A stretch of 11,778 bases of DNA from Methanothrix sp. (GTDB lineage Archaea; Halobacteriota; Methanosarcinia; Methanotrichales; Methanotrichaceae), in contig JAQTYS010000064.1 of NCBI GenBank assembly GCA_028688175.1, positions 1-11,778 of the forward strand, given 5' to 3'. The notes under the pieces are model-generated. The model worked only from the letters and a program-made list of their open reading frames with translations, searched no databases and had not been told where the DNA came from. The translations under genes and the position numbers were made by a program. Position 1 is the first letter of the stretch. Each line of letters starts with the position of its first letter. Of the stretch, positions 1 to 8,424 are shown one piece after another.

Positions 1-644
1 TAGTATTCACCCTGGCCTTCGGAAGACTGGCCAAAATCCCATCAGATGGTATGCCGTATCCCCTATTCAGTTATGTCGCTCTGCTCCCTTGGATGCTCTT
101 TTCAGAGGGAATAGTCCGTTCGACAAGAAGCATGATCTCCAACTCTCATATCATGACCAAGGCATACTTTCCCCGTCTTGTCCTGCCTATCTCCGGCGTT
201 CTATCTCCCACAATTGACTTTCTAATTGCCTTTGTTATTCTGATTGGGATGATGTTCTACTATGGTTTCGTCCCAACGATTAATGTCCTATTCCTTCCAG
301 TCTTTATTGTGCTTGGGATCGCGACCTCTCTTGGTGTGGGCCTATGGTTCTCTGCCCTTAACGTGCAGTACAGGGACTTTCAATATATGGTACCATTCCT
401 CGTTCAGCTCTGGTTGTTTGCCTCGCCCGTTGTTTATCCTAGCTCACTTTTGCCAGAGCCATATAATCTGCTCTTCGGCCTGAACCCAATGGCCGGGGTG
501 ATAGAAGGCTTTCGCTGGGCTATGCTGGGGACAGCTCCGCCAAGCATTTTAACGCTAGTCTCCATTTTAATGGTGCTGATAATTCTCGTCTCCGGGGCCT
601 TCTACTTCAGGAGAATGGAGAAGATATTTGCTGATGTGGTGTAA
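1..644 (+). CDS. ABC-2 type polysaccharide export permease, Wzm/TagG-like (5' partial)
   Basis: This is the membrane subunit of an ABC exporter that moves a lipid-linked polysaccharide across the cytoplasmic membrane, working with the ATPase encoded next. The reading frame (first full codon at 3) is open back to the window edge and reads VFTLAFGRLAKIPSDG before the first ATG at 51. That stretch is the conserved family segment, so the gene starts upstream of the window and the ATG at 51 is internal. Visible family landmarks are PYPLFSYVALLPW, a YRDFQYMVPF loop, SPVVYP, LNPMAGVIEGFRW and the C-terminal FRRMEKIFADVV. Several hydrophobic segments fit the C-terminal half of a six-helix ABC-2 permease. 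Only 2 nt separate its stop from the next ATG, so the two subunits are probably translationally coupled. The family is clear; the exact exported polymer is not. Confidence 0.93.
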   Translation, partial: VFTLAFGRLAKIPSDGMPYPLFSYVALLPWMLFSEGIVRSTRSMISNSHIMTKAYFPRLVLPISGVLSPTIDFLIAFVILIGMMFYYGFVPTINVLFLPVFIVLGIATSLGVGLWFSALNVQYRDFQYMVPFLVQLWLFASPVVYPSSLLPEPYNLLFGLNPMAGVIEGFRWAMLGTAPPSILTLVSILMVLIILVSGAFYFRRMEKIFADVV

Positions 645-646
645 AA

Positions 647-1915
647 ATGGGTGACATATCAATTCATGCCAAAAATATAGGAAAGCGTTACGTTATAGGC
701 CAAAGGCAGCGCCAGGAAACCCTAAGAGAAGCTATCAGCAATGCCATAAGAACTCCAGTTAGTCGTATAGCTAGGGGCATGGATAGGGGGAATAAAAAAC
801 ATTTTTTTTGGGCGCTGAAGGATGTCTCTTTTGATATAAATAACGGAGAGGTTGTGGGCATCATCGGCCGGAATGGGGCAGGAAAAAGCACTCTTCTCAA
901 GATTCTTTCAAGAATAACATCCCCTACGGAGGGATACATTAAGCTGCATGGCCGGGTCGGCTCTCTTCTTGAGGTAGGAACAGGCTTTCATCTTGAGCTG
1001 ACCGGCAGAGAGAACATCTACCTGAATGGCTCAATCCTTGGCATGCGAAAAAGGGATATAGAGAACAATTTCGATGATATTGTCAAATTCGCGGATATCG
1101 ATAGCTTCCTGGACACACCTGTTAAGCACTACTCAAGCGGCATGTATGTAAGATTAGCTTTTGCAGTTGCAGCTCACCTGGACAGCGAAATATTGCTGGT
1201 GGATGAGATTCTAGCGGTTGGTGATGCAGGATTTCAAAAGAAATGTCTGGGGAAGATAAAGGATGTATCTGGCGAGGGGAGAACTGTGCTCTTTGTCAGC
1301 CACAATATGAATGCCATCGAGCAGCTCTGCGGCTCTTGCATGATGCTTGAGAATGGGACGATTAAAAGATATGGTTATGAGGTAAGAGATATGGTTAGAG
1401 AGTATCTTTTCGGAGCGGAAGATAGCTTCAAAACTTCAGAGTGGGTTAACAGCAGAGACGAGCTTGATAATCCCTGGTTTAAGCCGCTACACTTCTACCT
1501 GGGAGACGAGGAGGGCAATAATGCAGTTATGCCTATACGTAACGGCTCTGACACATATTTGTATATAACTGGCGAAGTAAAGCAGCTCGACCCTGCACTG
1601 ACCATCGGATACGCCATCTATTGTGAAGATGGGACTCTTCTTTACTGGTCTTATCAAACCGATGGACCTGAGGAGAATTGGATAAAGATGTCTAAGGGCA
1701 TCAATGTACTGAGGAGCAAGATCCCCAAGCGTCTCTTAAATGAAGGAACTTATAGGATCGAGTGCATAGGTCGACTTCATTCTCGTCAGTGGCTCTTTGA
1801 ACCGGGCAGGAACGCACCACCTATATTCCTAACCATCCAGGGTGGGCTGAGCGATTCCCCTCACTGGATGAGCAGGCGACCGGGAATATTGGCGCCAATA
1901 ATGAAGTATAATTAA
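647..1915 (+). CDS. Polysaccharide export ABC transporter ATPase with C-terminal glycan-recognition domain, Wzt-like
   Basis: Cytoplasmic ATPase that powers export of a lipid-linked glycan through the preceding permease. Its 422 residues hold an ABC domain with Walker A GRNGAGKS (74-81), signature YSSGM (162-166), Walker B ILLVDE (182-187), D-loop and switch His219 in VSHN. The sequence VGSLLEVGTGFHLELTGREN is typical of the O-antigen/teichoic acid exporter subfamily (TagH/Wzt) rather than of other ABC proteins. Residues about 270-402 form an extra beta-rich domain resembling Wzt_C, which in characterised Wzt proteins binds the modified end of the finished polysaccharide. The tail SRRPGILAP also resembles Wzt ends. 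A chain-end recognising exporter implies that another enzyme of the cluster terminates the chain; the Stealth transferase and the deacetylase are candidates by inference. Start at 647 follows the previous stop by 2 nt. Confidence 0.93.
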   Translation: MGDISIHAKNIGKRYVIGQRQRQETLREAISNAIRTPVSRIARGMDRGNKKHFFWALKDVSFDINNGEVVGIIGRNGAGKSTLLKILSRITSPTEGYIKLHGRVGSLLEVGTGFHLELTGRENIYLNGSILGMRKRDIENNFDDIVKFADIDSFLDTPVKHYSSGMYVRLAFAVAAHLDSEILLVDEILAVGDAGFQKKCLGKIKDVSGEGRTVLFVSHNMNAIEQLCGSCMMLENGTIKRYGYEVRDMVREYLFGAEDSFKTSEWVNSRDELDNPWFKPLHFYLGDEEGNNAVMPIRNGSDTYLYITGEVKQLDPALTIGYAIYCEDGTLLYWSYQTDGPEENWIKMSKGINVLRSKIPKRLLNEGTYRIECIGRLHSRQWLFEPGRNAPPIFLTIQGGLSDSPHWMSRRPGILAPIMKYN

Positions 1916-1952
1916 TAATATAATTTCCTGCATCTTTTGGAGGAAAAATCAT

Positions 1953-3137
1953 ATGTCAGGAGAAGATGATCAGACATCAAGAGAAACATGCAACCTGCCG
2001 ATACTCGCGTATCATAAGGTGACTGATATGCCGTACCCTTGCGATTCTGCATGGATCACCCAGGAGGTCTTCAGCCAGCAGATGGCTGCGTTGCATGCTT
2101 ATGGGTATACAACAGTCTCCTTCATTGATATCGTTAATTTCAAGAAAAAATGTATAGCCCTTCCTTCACGACCGATTATCCTGACCTTCGATGATGGCTA
2201 TGAATGCGTATACCGTCTTATCCGGCCGATTCTTAACAAGTTTGGGTTCAAAGCAACCTGTTTTCTATGCCCTGATTATATTGGAATTGAGGACAGATAT
2301 GATAACTCGTGGGATGTGGGCGATAGTGGCTGGCCTACATCCATGATGCTCTGGAAGGAGGCAGCGATTATGGAGGCCGAAGGTCACTTCTGCGAGGCTC
2401 ACAGCCTATCACATCCTCACCTTAATACCGCAAATCCATGGAAGGCATACAGGGAAATTGCAGGTGCAAAAAAGGAGATAGAAAAAAGGTTAAACAAGGC
2501 GGTAACCTGTTTTGCCTATCCTTTTGGAGATGGAGTTGATAGCTCTTTCTTGCGGTTTTTGGTCTCTCATTCTGGGTATAAAGCAGCTGTTTCTTATAAT
2601 TCTGGCATGGCTGATCCAGCAACCTCTGATATTATGGCTCTACCACGCATCAAGATTACTCAAGAGCATTCGGTCGATCTGAACTCAGATCATCCGGAAG
2701 TTTTTTTTATGCACATAATCGACCCATCCTTTCCACTACCATGCATTTCCATAGATCACATCGAGATGTATGATTCTCAAAGCAAAGACCGCCGCAAGTT
2801 CTTTGTACCCGGTGAGAGGATGACGATTGAAGTCTTTGCTGTCAATAGTGGTTGTGCGATCAATGTTTGGGCATCACTTCAAATAATCGGTAATACTGCT
2901 AAGGGAGATCTGCTGATATTTAATAGCCATCCCAGAAAAGATGTCTTCAAGAAGTCGTTCACCAGCGGTTTACCACAAGGGTTCACCTATACATTCAGAA
3001 TACCTGATGATGCCGCTGAGGAAGAGTACCGGCTAAACTTCAGCATACACGATGAGAAGTATGTCCTCAGATACTTCCATGGAACTGAAGCATGCGCACT
3101 GTTAAGAATTAGGCACTCTCAGAGAGTTATTTCATGA
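1953..3137 (+). CDS. Polysaccharide deacetylase (NodB domain) with C-terminal Wzt_C-like beta domain
   Basis: Metal-dependent carbohydrate esterase 4 type enzyme, expected to remove N- or O-acetyl groups from a glycan. The NodB core (about 15-255 of 394 residues) opens with PILAYHKV and has motif 1 TFDDG (78-82, catalytic-base and metal Asp), motif 2 HSLSH (150-154, metal His pair) and motif 3 YPFGDG (189-194). No signal peptide is seen, so it probably acts in the cytoplasm on the unfinished glycan or its precursor. Residues about 262-390 form a separate beta-rich domain. Its end has an IP...EEEYRLNFSIHDEKY pattern that lines up with IP...EGTYRIECIGRLHS of the Wzt C-terminal domain encoded just upstream. 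A GGAGGA ribosome binding site at 1939-1944 supports the ATG at 1953. Deacetylase assignment is strong; the domain relationship is inferred by eye. Confidence 0.88.
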   Translation: MSGEDDQTSRETCNLPILAYHKVTDMPYPCDSAWITQEVFSQQMAALHAYGYTTVSFIDIVNFKKKCIALPSRPIILTFDDGYECVYRLIRPILNKFGFKATCFLCPDYIGIEDRYDNSWDVGDSGWPTSMMLWKEAAIMEAEGHFCEAHSLSHPHLNTANPWKAYREIAGAKKEIEKRLNKAVTCFAYPFGDGVDSSFLRFLVSHSGYKAAVSYNSGMADPATSDIMALPRIKITQEHSVDLNSDHPEVFFMHIIDPSFPLPCISIDHIEMYDSQSKDRRKFFVPGERMTIEVFAVNSGCAINVWASLQIIGNTAKGDLLIFNSHPRKDVFKKSFTSGLPQGFTYTFRIPDDAAEEEYRLNFSIHDEKYVLRYFHGTEACALLRIRHSQRVIS

Positions 3138-3153
3138 AGGTGTTTTAAAATAT

Positions 3154-4152
3154 ATGCAGGACACAGACGTTGTCTATACATGGGTAAACGGATCTGATGA
3201 GGCCTTCGCAGAAAGCCGCAGGCGTTGCCTGATAAAACACGGCTTTGCATTGGCGCCCGAAGCCTCCGGAGGGCATCGATTCAGGGATAATGAGGAGCTA
3301 AGATATTCCCTGCGATCACTGGATGCGTATGCTCCCTGGATTCGCCGTGTATATATTGTCACTAATGGACAGGTTCCTCGGTGGCTCGATACTGAAAACG
3401 AGAGGGTCCGCATAGTGACTCATGACAAACTGTTTTCTAATTCAGATGATCTGCCCACCTTCAACTCCAATGCTATTGAGCTGCAGCTGCATAAAATACC
3501 CGGCTTATCTGATCGCTTTTTGTATTTCAATGATGACTGCTTCTTGGGAAGGCCTATAAGCCTGTCGGATTTTATTACACCGGCGGGAGGTATTCGCGTT
3601 TACCTCGAAGCCACACGAGTGCCTTCATACTCGCCCCTACTGCCAGTGCATGATAAAGCCTACTGCAATACAAAAAAAATTGCGTCAGAGTTTTCCGGTG
3701 GGCAGAGGCTTACGTACCTGCCGGCCCATTCTCCTCAACTGTACGACAGGGCTATTCTGGGAGAGCTAAATAAGCGGTTTGATTTGCATTACAGGAAGAC
3801 ATCAGGGCATCAGTTCAGAGATGAAAATGATATGGTGCTCAGAATCCTCTATTTCTCATATTTATTATTCTCAGAGGACCAGCAATTCAATGGCCATCAG
3901 GCAAAGCTCTTTCAGTACGGGACTGATAGCTTTAGTTTTATAATGATGGTAGAGCGACCCCTGAAAATATGGCGAGCCTTTTTTTCGTTGTTTATTCATG
4001 GATCCAAATTCTTCTGCGTCAATGATGACCTGTCTGGAGGACCGATTGATCTTCTCATATTGAAGAGCTTTCGGCTTTTCTTGCAGTCTTATTTTCCAGA
4101 CCCCAGCTCCTTTGAGATCGGGTCAAATCCCTCCAAAAAGGTTCCCGGATAG
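3154..4152 (+). CDS. Stealth-family capsular polysaccharide sugar-phosphate transferase
   Basis: Stealth proteins transfer hexose-1-phosphate from a nucleotide sugar to a glycan, making phosphodiester links; relatives include bacterial capsule polymerases and the animal GlcNAc-1-phosphotransferase subunit. All four conserved regions are visible in the 332 residues: CR1 DVVYTWVNGSD (5-15); CR2 with FRDNEELRYSLRSL (43-56), LPTFNSNAIE (100-109) and FLYFNDD (122-128); CR3 around HSPQLYDR (192-199); CR4 FRDENDM (221-227). No signal peptide or membrane segment is obvious, so the protein is probably cytoplasmic or peripheral. It lies 16 nt after the deacetylase, with only a weak GAAGGTG-type ribosome binding site. 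Its place inside an exporter/glycosyltransferase operon suggests that the surface glycan carries sugar phosphodiesters or a phosphorylated cap. The sugar donor cannot be read from sequence. Confidence 0.9.
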   Translation: MQDTDVVYTWVNGSDEAFAESRRRCLIKHGFALAPEASGGHRFRDNEELRYSLRSLDAYAPWIRRVYIVTNGQVPRWLDTENERVRIVTHDKLFSNSDDLPTFNSNAIELQLHKIPGLSDRFLYFNDDCFLGRPISLSDFITPAGGIRVYLEATRVPSYSPLLPVHDKAYCNTKKIASEFSGGQRLTYLPAHSPQLYDRAILGELNKRFDLHYRKTSGHQFRDENDMVLRILYFSYLLFSEDQQFNGHQAKLFQYGTDSFSFIMMVERPLKIWRAFFSLFIHGSKFFCVNDDLSGGPIDLLILKSFRLFLQSYFPDPSSFEIGSNPSKKVPG

Positions 4153-4210
4153 GCCAAGAGATCAATTGATAAAATAGAAGATCTTTACCCTAGAAGAAGG
4201 AGGTCGAAAT

Positions 4211-5530
4211 ATGGATAAGGGGACTGTGCGTCAGCAGATGTGGCAGGCAAACTGCCAAGCTACTGATACCCAATCACTAAAAGGAATTAAGTACATCTCT
4301 CTTTACGGGGCAAATGGATATTTTATTGCGGCTAAAAGGTACATGATCGGCCTTCAAAATTTTGGTATCCCCTTTATCTGGACCCCTTTGGTAAGAGGAG
4401 CAGACAACGAATTGGGACCATTTACGGGAGACAATATAGGAGACACACAGCTTGATCACTTCTGCAATAAGCAGATAAATTATGATACCGTAATCATCCA
4501 TACGCCGCCTGAGTATTATCCTTATTGGATTGACAAAGAAAAGGATAAAAGAATTTTCGGCTACACTGTATGGGAAACGGATAAGTTGCCTGCTCACTGG
4601 CCAAATCTGTTGAACCTTGTCGATCATGTCCTTGTGCCCTGTCAATGGAACAAGGAAGTTTTCATAAAGAGTGGCGTATACAAACCTATCGATGTTATTC
4701 CTCATATTTCCGATGGATTTAGACCATCTGCGGATGGCCATAGATTGCGTTGTGCCATCAGTCCCTCTGATTTTGTCTTCTATACTATTGAAACCTGGAC
4801 AGCAAGGAAAGCCGTTTGGAATACAATTAAATATTATTTAGATACTTTTACAGGGAATGATCCGGTCTTACTTGTTGTCAAAACGACGAAATATGCCTAC
4901 AATGATTCGCAATTGGAACAATTTAAAAAAATGAACATTTTTAAAGAAAATTTGAATATAATAAAGAAGGCTGCTCCAATCATAAACCTTATTCGAAGAA
5001 AGAAGGATACACAGAATGCACTATCTTCAATTCAAAGGAATTACGCATTTCCAGCCAGAATAATGCTGATTAATGAGACTTTAACAGATAATGAAATCAT
5101 GGACTTACATAATCGGGGAGATTGCTATATATCATTATGTAGATCAGAAGGATGGGGCTTGGGACCGTTCACTGCGGCAGGCATGGGCAAACCGGTCATA
5201 ATAACGGGTTTCGGAGGCCATTTGGATTTTTTACCAGAAGAACTAGCATACCTGGTCAGTTATGATCTGGTTATGGTAAGAGATGATTGGGATCGGAAGC
5301 GTTTTGCCGAGGATATGATGTGGGCAGAGCCAAAGAAATTCCAGGCATGTCAGTTGATGAGACACGTTTTTGAGAATCAGAATGAGGCCAGAAAACGAGG
5401 TGAGGCCCTGAGCAAGTTCGTTAATGACGGTTTTAGTGAAGATAAAGTTATGCAGCGGTTTATTGCAGCGTTAGTGCAGGGGAAATTTCGGCAGAGTGGC
5501 GAGATAGATGGGACCAATATTTACAAATAA
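4211..5530 (+). CDS. Glycosyltransferase family 4-like (group 1), tandem paralogue copy 1
   Basis: Probable GT-B fold glycosyltransferase of 439 residues that adds a sugar to the growing glycan. The C-terminal nucleotide-sugar half shows CYISLCRSEGWGLGPF (305-320) followed by GKPVIITGFGGHLDFL, a group 1/GT4 donor-site pattern. It is a clear paralogue of the next gene: over the 48 residues from TVWETDK to VIPHI I count 34 identities. Two expected positions are altered in this copy. The second acidic residue of the E-x7-E motif is Thr (E313, T321), and the N-terminal glycine loop reads ANGYFIAAK where copy 2 has SGYGYAAR. It also carries about 20 extra, Lys-rich residues around 235-270. A strong GGAGGT at 4199-4204 supports the start. 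Donor and acceptor are unknown; altered or lost activity is possible. Confidence 0.83.
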   Translation: MDKGTVRQQMWQANCQATDTQSLKGIKYISLYGANGYFIAAKRYMIGLQNFGIPFIWTPLVRGADNELGPFTGDNIGDTQLDHFCNKQINYDTVIIHTPPEYYPYWIDKEKDKRIFGYTVWETDKLPAHWPNLLNLVDHVLVPCQWNKEVFIKSGVYKPIDVIPHISDGFRPSADGHRLRCAISPSDFVFYTIETWTARKAVWNTIKYYLDTFTGNDPVLLVVKTTKYAYNDSQLEQFKKMNIFKENLNIIKKAAPIINLIRRKKDTQNALSSIQRNYAFPARIMLINETLTDNEIMDLHNRGDCYISLCRSEGWGLGPFTAAGMGKPVIITGFGGHLDFLPEELAYLVSYDLVMVRDDWDRKRFAEDMMWAEPKKFQACQLMRHVFENQNEARKRGEALSKFVNDGFSEDKVMQRFIAALVQGKFRQSGEIDGTNIYK

Positions 5531-6680
5531 ATATGATATAAAGGGAATCAAGTACGTCTCTTTTTACGAAAAGAGTGGATACGGATATGCAGCCAGAGCT
5601 TACCTGCAGGGCTTGATTAAAACTGGCATTCCCATAACCTGGACACCTATGGTCCCTGGAAGAGGATGCGGTTTGTGGTTCGTGCCTTTCTTGGGAAGGG
5701 ATATAGGCGATCCTGATTTGGATTCTGTGTGCAATCGTTTTATTGAATATGATACGATCATATTGCACCTTACTCCTGAATACTATCCATTATGGTTAAA
5801 ACGCGAACCCGGAAAGAGGATGATCGGATATACTGTCTGGGAGACGGATAAGCCGCCAAGACACTGGCCGCCTCTTCTTAATGCTATGGATGTGCTATTG
5901 GTCCCATCCCGATGGAACAAAGAGATATTTATAAAATGGGGAGTAACAAGACCTATATCAGTTATACCTCATATAGCAATGAATTCTAATCCAATCCAAT
6001 CATCTTGCGATATGTCTGGCTGGGGTATCGGAGCGGATGATTATGTATTTTATAGCATTGGGATGTGGACCGTCCGAAAGAACCTTGGTAATACGATTCA
6101 GTGCTATCTCGATAATTTTACAGCCGATGATAATACGCTATTATTGATCAAGACGACGAAAAATGATTATACAAAACGGTATTTTGGGAGGTTCTTTTCC
6201 CATACAGAGTGGGCTGTTAAGAAAATATTGAAAAATTATAGAAATCCGGCACGCATAAAGCTCATTGATGAGGAAATAAGTCAAGAAGATATTCTCAATC
6301 TTCACGTCCGAGGAAACTGCTATATCTCACTATGCAGGTCAGAGGGTTGGGGTTTAGGAGCCTTTGATGCAGCCAGCTTTGGAAGACCTATTATCATGAC
6401 CGGATATGGCGGTCAGATTGAATACCTGCCCGGGCATTTGGCCTATTTAGTGGACTATAGTCTTGTGCCCGTGATAGATGAGATTGGAAGACAATCCTAT
6501 TCACCGGATCAAAGGTGGGCGAAACCGGATAGAACCCATGCATCCCAATTAATCAGACAGGTTTTTGAGAGTAGAAATGCGGCAGATCATAAAGGAATAA
6601 TGCTGAGCAAGCACATCCACGAATGTTTTAATGAATCTGCCATAATATCGAAGTTGATCCAGGCCATTAAACGGAGATAA
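5508..6680 (+). CDS. Glycosyltransferase family 4-like (group 1), tandem paralogue copy 2
   Basis: GT-B fold group 1 glycosyltransferase of 390 residues, closely related to the gene before it. The N-terminal loop SGYGYAAR (23-30) and the C-terminal SEGWGLGAFDAA (278-289), with E279 and an acidic D287 eight residues later, keep a more usual GT4 pattern than copy 1. Both copies share KGIKY near the start, EYYP, TVWETDK, VIPHI and a CYISLCRSEGWGLG block, so they arose by duplication. The first 23 nt overlap the end of copy 1 in another frame. A TAG codon stands directly before the ATG at 5508, so no earlier start is possible, and alignment of KGIKY with copy 1 supports this one. The ribosome binding site is weak, so translational coupling to copy 1 is likely. 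Specificity is unknown. Confidence 0.87.
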   Translation: MGPIFTNKYDIKGIKYVSFYEKSGYGYAARAYLQGLIKTGIPITWTPMVPGRGCGLWFVPFLGRDIGDPDLDSVCNRFIEYDTIILHLTPEYYPLWLKREPGKRMIGYTVWETDKPPRHWPPLLNAMDVLLVPSRWNKEIFIKWGVTRPISVIPHIAMNSNPIQSSCDMSGWGIGADDYVFYSIGMWTVRKNLGNTIQCYLDNFTADDNTLLLIKTTKNDYTKRYFGRFFSHTEWAVKKILKNYRNPARIKLIDEEISQEDILNLHVRGNCYISLCRSEGWGLGAFDAASFGRPIIMTGYGGQIEYLPGHLAYLVDYSLVPVIDEIGRQSYSPDQRWAKPDRTHASQLIRQVFESRNAADHKGIMLSKHIHECFNESAIISKLIQAIKRR

Positions 6681-6685
6681 GAATA

Positions 6686-7537
6686 ATGAATACAATCATA
6701 CCCAATCAATTTCACTTTATATTTGGTCTAAAAAACCAAAGAGAGCCGTTTCATCTTGTTCACTATCTCTGCATTGAATCGTGCCGTCGAGTCAATCAAC
6801 CCGATAAGATTTATTTCTATTATCATAAAATGCCTTACGGCATATATTGGGAACGTATTAAGAGACACCTAACCCTAGAACAGGTAGAATTGGTGCCATT
6901 CATCTCAAAATTTCCATATGGATTTCGCAATAGGGCCTGCAAGAAGTATATTTACGCGCATCATTCAGATTTCATAAGGCTGGAAAAGTTGATTCAAAGA
7001 GGCGGAATTTATGCAGATATAGATACTATATTCGTAAAAAAGTTCCCAGATCTTCTTCATTCCAAGCCCTTTGTCCTGGGAAGGGAAGACGACATTTTTG
7101 TGGGGAAATCGAGTCGAAAAATGCCATCTCTATGCAATGCCCTCGTCATGTCCCAAAAGGGCTCCGAGTTTGCTAAGATATGGCTTGATGCTATGGAAAA
7201 AGAATTCGATGGAACCTGGAGCAAACATTCAACCCTTCTCCCATACAAATTGAGCAAAAAGTATCCTGATCTTATCCATATAGAGCCAAGCAGGACCTTC
7301 TATAGGCATATGTGGACGATTGAAGGAATCAGAAATCTGTTTGAGGAATGCGACAGAGATCTCGATGGTGTCATCAGCATGCATCTCTGGAGCCATCTCT
7401 GGTGGTCTAAGAAACGCATGGACTTTTCATCCTTTCACGAGGATTTAATTACGCAGGAGCATATACGTAGTATTGATACAACGTATAATCTTGCTGCAAG
7501 GCCATTCTTGCCACGACGAGAGGATAAAGATGGATGA
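6686..7537 (+). CDS. GT32-type glycosyltransferase with DXD sugar-binding motif
   Basis: Retaining GT-A fold glycosyltransferase of the 'sugar-binding region containing DXD motif' family (PF04488-like), 283 residues. Near the start IPNQFHFIFG is the usual family opening (IPKxIHxIW type). The nucleotide-sugar and metal site is HHSDFIRLEKLIQRGG followed by IYADID, giving the DXD motif D111-I-D113. A C-terminal MHLWSHLWW supplies the His/Trp cluster usual in this family. No signal peptide is seen. The ATG at 6686 has GGAGAT at 6673-6678 overlapping the preceding stop region, 5 nt after copy 2 ends, so it belongs to the same operon. It likely adds one hexose to the glycan; donor and linkage cannot be told. 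Confidence 0.85.
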   Translation: MNTIIPNQFHFIFGLKNQREPFHLVHYLCIESCRRVNQPDKIYFYYHKMPYGIYWERIKRHLTLEQVELVPFISKFPYGFRNRACKKYIYAHHSDFIRLEKLIQRGGIYADIDTIFVKKFPDLLHSKPFVLGREDDIFVGKSSRKMPSLCNALVMSQKGSEFAKIWLDAMEKEFDGTWSKHSTLLPYKLSKKYPDLIHIEPSRTFYRHMWTIEGIRNLFEECDRDLDGVISMHLWSHLWWSKKRMDFSSFHEDLITQEHIRSIDTTYNLAARPFLPRREDKDG

Positions 7538-8420
7538 TAGAGTTTCGGTGGTTATAGCTTCAAAAGACAGGCCATTTTATCTTAATCAAGCTGTAAAATC
7601 GGTACTGTCTCAGACTCATCCTATTTTCGAAATTATAATTGTGGATGATGGCTCATGCAAGGAATTATTGAGACAAATAAATGAGGTAAATAAGTTAAGT
7701 CCAAAAATCAAAATATTTTATCTTCCTGAGAACAGAGGACCTTCATCTGCGAGAAATTTTGCTATAGATAAAGCGGTGGGGGAATTTATTATCTTCTTGG
7801 ATGATGATGATCTAATCCATCCGAAAATGATAGAATCCTGTATGTCTATATTTGATGATGAAGTAGATATTGTATCATCCTGGTTTGTTTACCTTTTTTC
7901 ATCGAATGAACCCATAAAATTTGTAGAACCTATTTATCAAACACACTGCAATAATCTTGAAATGAGACCCTTTAATGAATTGCTGTGCTACACCCATCCC
8001 ATTCATTCCTTTATAATCAGGAGATGCAGCCTTAAGAATGTGAGGTTTCCCGAAGATTTGCGAGTTGGTGAAGATAAATATTTTTGGCTTTCCTTAGCCT
8101 CACAGGGATGCCGTTTTAAATGCAATAAGAAGACCCTTGCATTCTACCGTCGTCATAATGCAAATCAAACGTGGCTATCCGACTATAATCAGCATCTACT
8201 TGCGTTTCTTCAAAAATTGTTATTGAGCGGAATGCTCCATGATTCGGAAGATATTTTCTTTATCTATAGCTTAATCGCTTTAACGCTATTGAGGCAAAAG
8301 AGTCTTCTGAGTGTAAAATATCTTATTAATATGACTAAATATCCTAGATATTATCCAAAATATATAGTTTTGTATTTGAATCTGATCTTAAGAAAAAATA
8401 AATTATTAAGGAGAATTTGA
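7530..8420 (+). CDS. Family 2 glycosyltransferase (GT2)
   Basis: Inverting GT-A fold glycosyltransferase of 296 residues. It begins MDDRVSVVIASKDRP, the classical GT2 opening, with DDGS (39-42) for UDP/nucleotide binding, NRGPSSARNFAI (68-79) and the metal-binding DDDD (91-94) in IIFLDDDDLIHP. The C-terminal part has VGEDKYFWLSLA, where the acidic residue pair fits the catalytic-base region. I chose ATG 7530 over an in-frame ATG at 7473 because GT2 domains start right at this motif, an AGAGG sequence lies just upstream, and the longer form would overlap the previous gene by 65 nt rather than 8 nt. It sits in the same operon. This gene and the next are visibly AT-rich. The sugar transferred is unknown. 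Confidence 0.88.
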   Translation: MDDRVSVVIASKDRPFYLNQAVKSVLSQTHPIFEIIIVDDGSCKELLRQINEVNKLSPKIKIFYLPENRGPSSARNFAIDKAVGEFIIFLDDDDLIHPKMIESCMSIFDDEVDIVSSWFVYLFSSNEPIKFVEPIYQTHCNNLEMRPFNELLCYTHPIHSFIIRRCSLKNVRFPEDLRVGEDKYFWLSLASQGCRFKCNKKTLAFYRRHNANQTWLSDYNQHLLAFLQKLLLSGMLHDSEDIFFIYSLIALTLLRQKSLLSVKYLINMTKYPRYYPKYIVLYLNLILRKNKLLRRI

Positions 8421-8424
8421 ATTC

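Noticed and set aside
51..53. ATG at 51 as the true start of the permease
   Set aside because: The frame continues upstream to the window edge with conserved Wzm sequence, so the gene is cut by the window rather than starting there.
4153..4210. Possible internal promoter or operator in the 58-nt gap before GT4 copy 1 (palindrome ATCAATTGAT at 4161-4170, then an AT-rich TTGATAAAATAG)
   Set aside because: A 10-bp palindrome in AT-rich DNA is expected by chance and the box A match is poor. Only the GGAGGT ribosome binding site in this gap is convincing.
7473..7529. 19-codon N-terminal extension of the GT2 gene
   Set aside because: GT2 domains begin at VSVVIAS; the ATG at 7530 has a nearby AGAGG site and a short overlap, while the extension has no family similarity.
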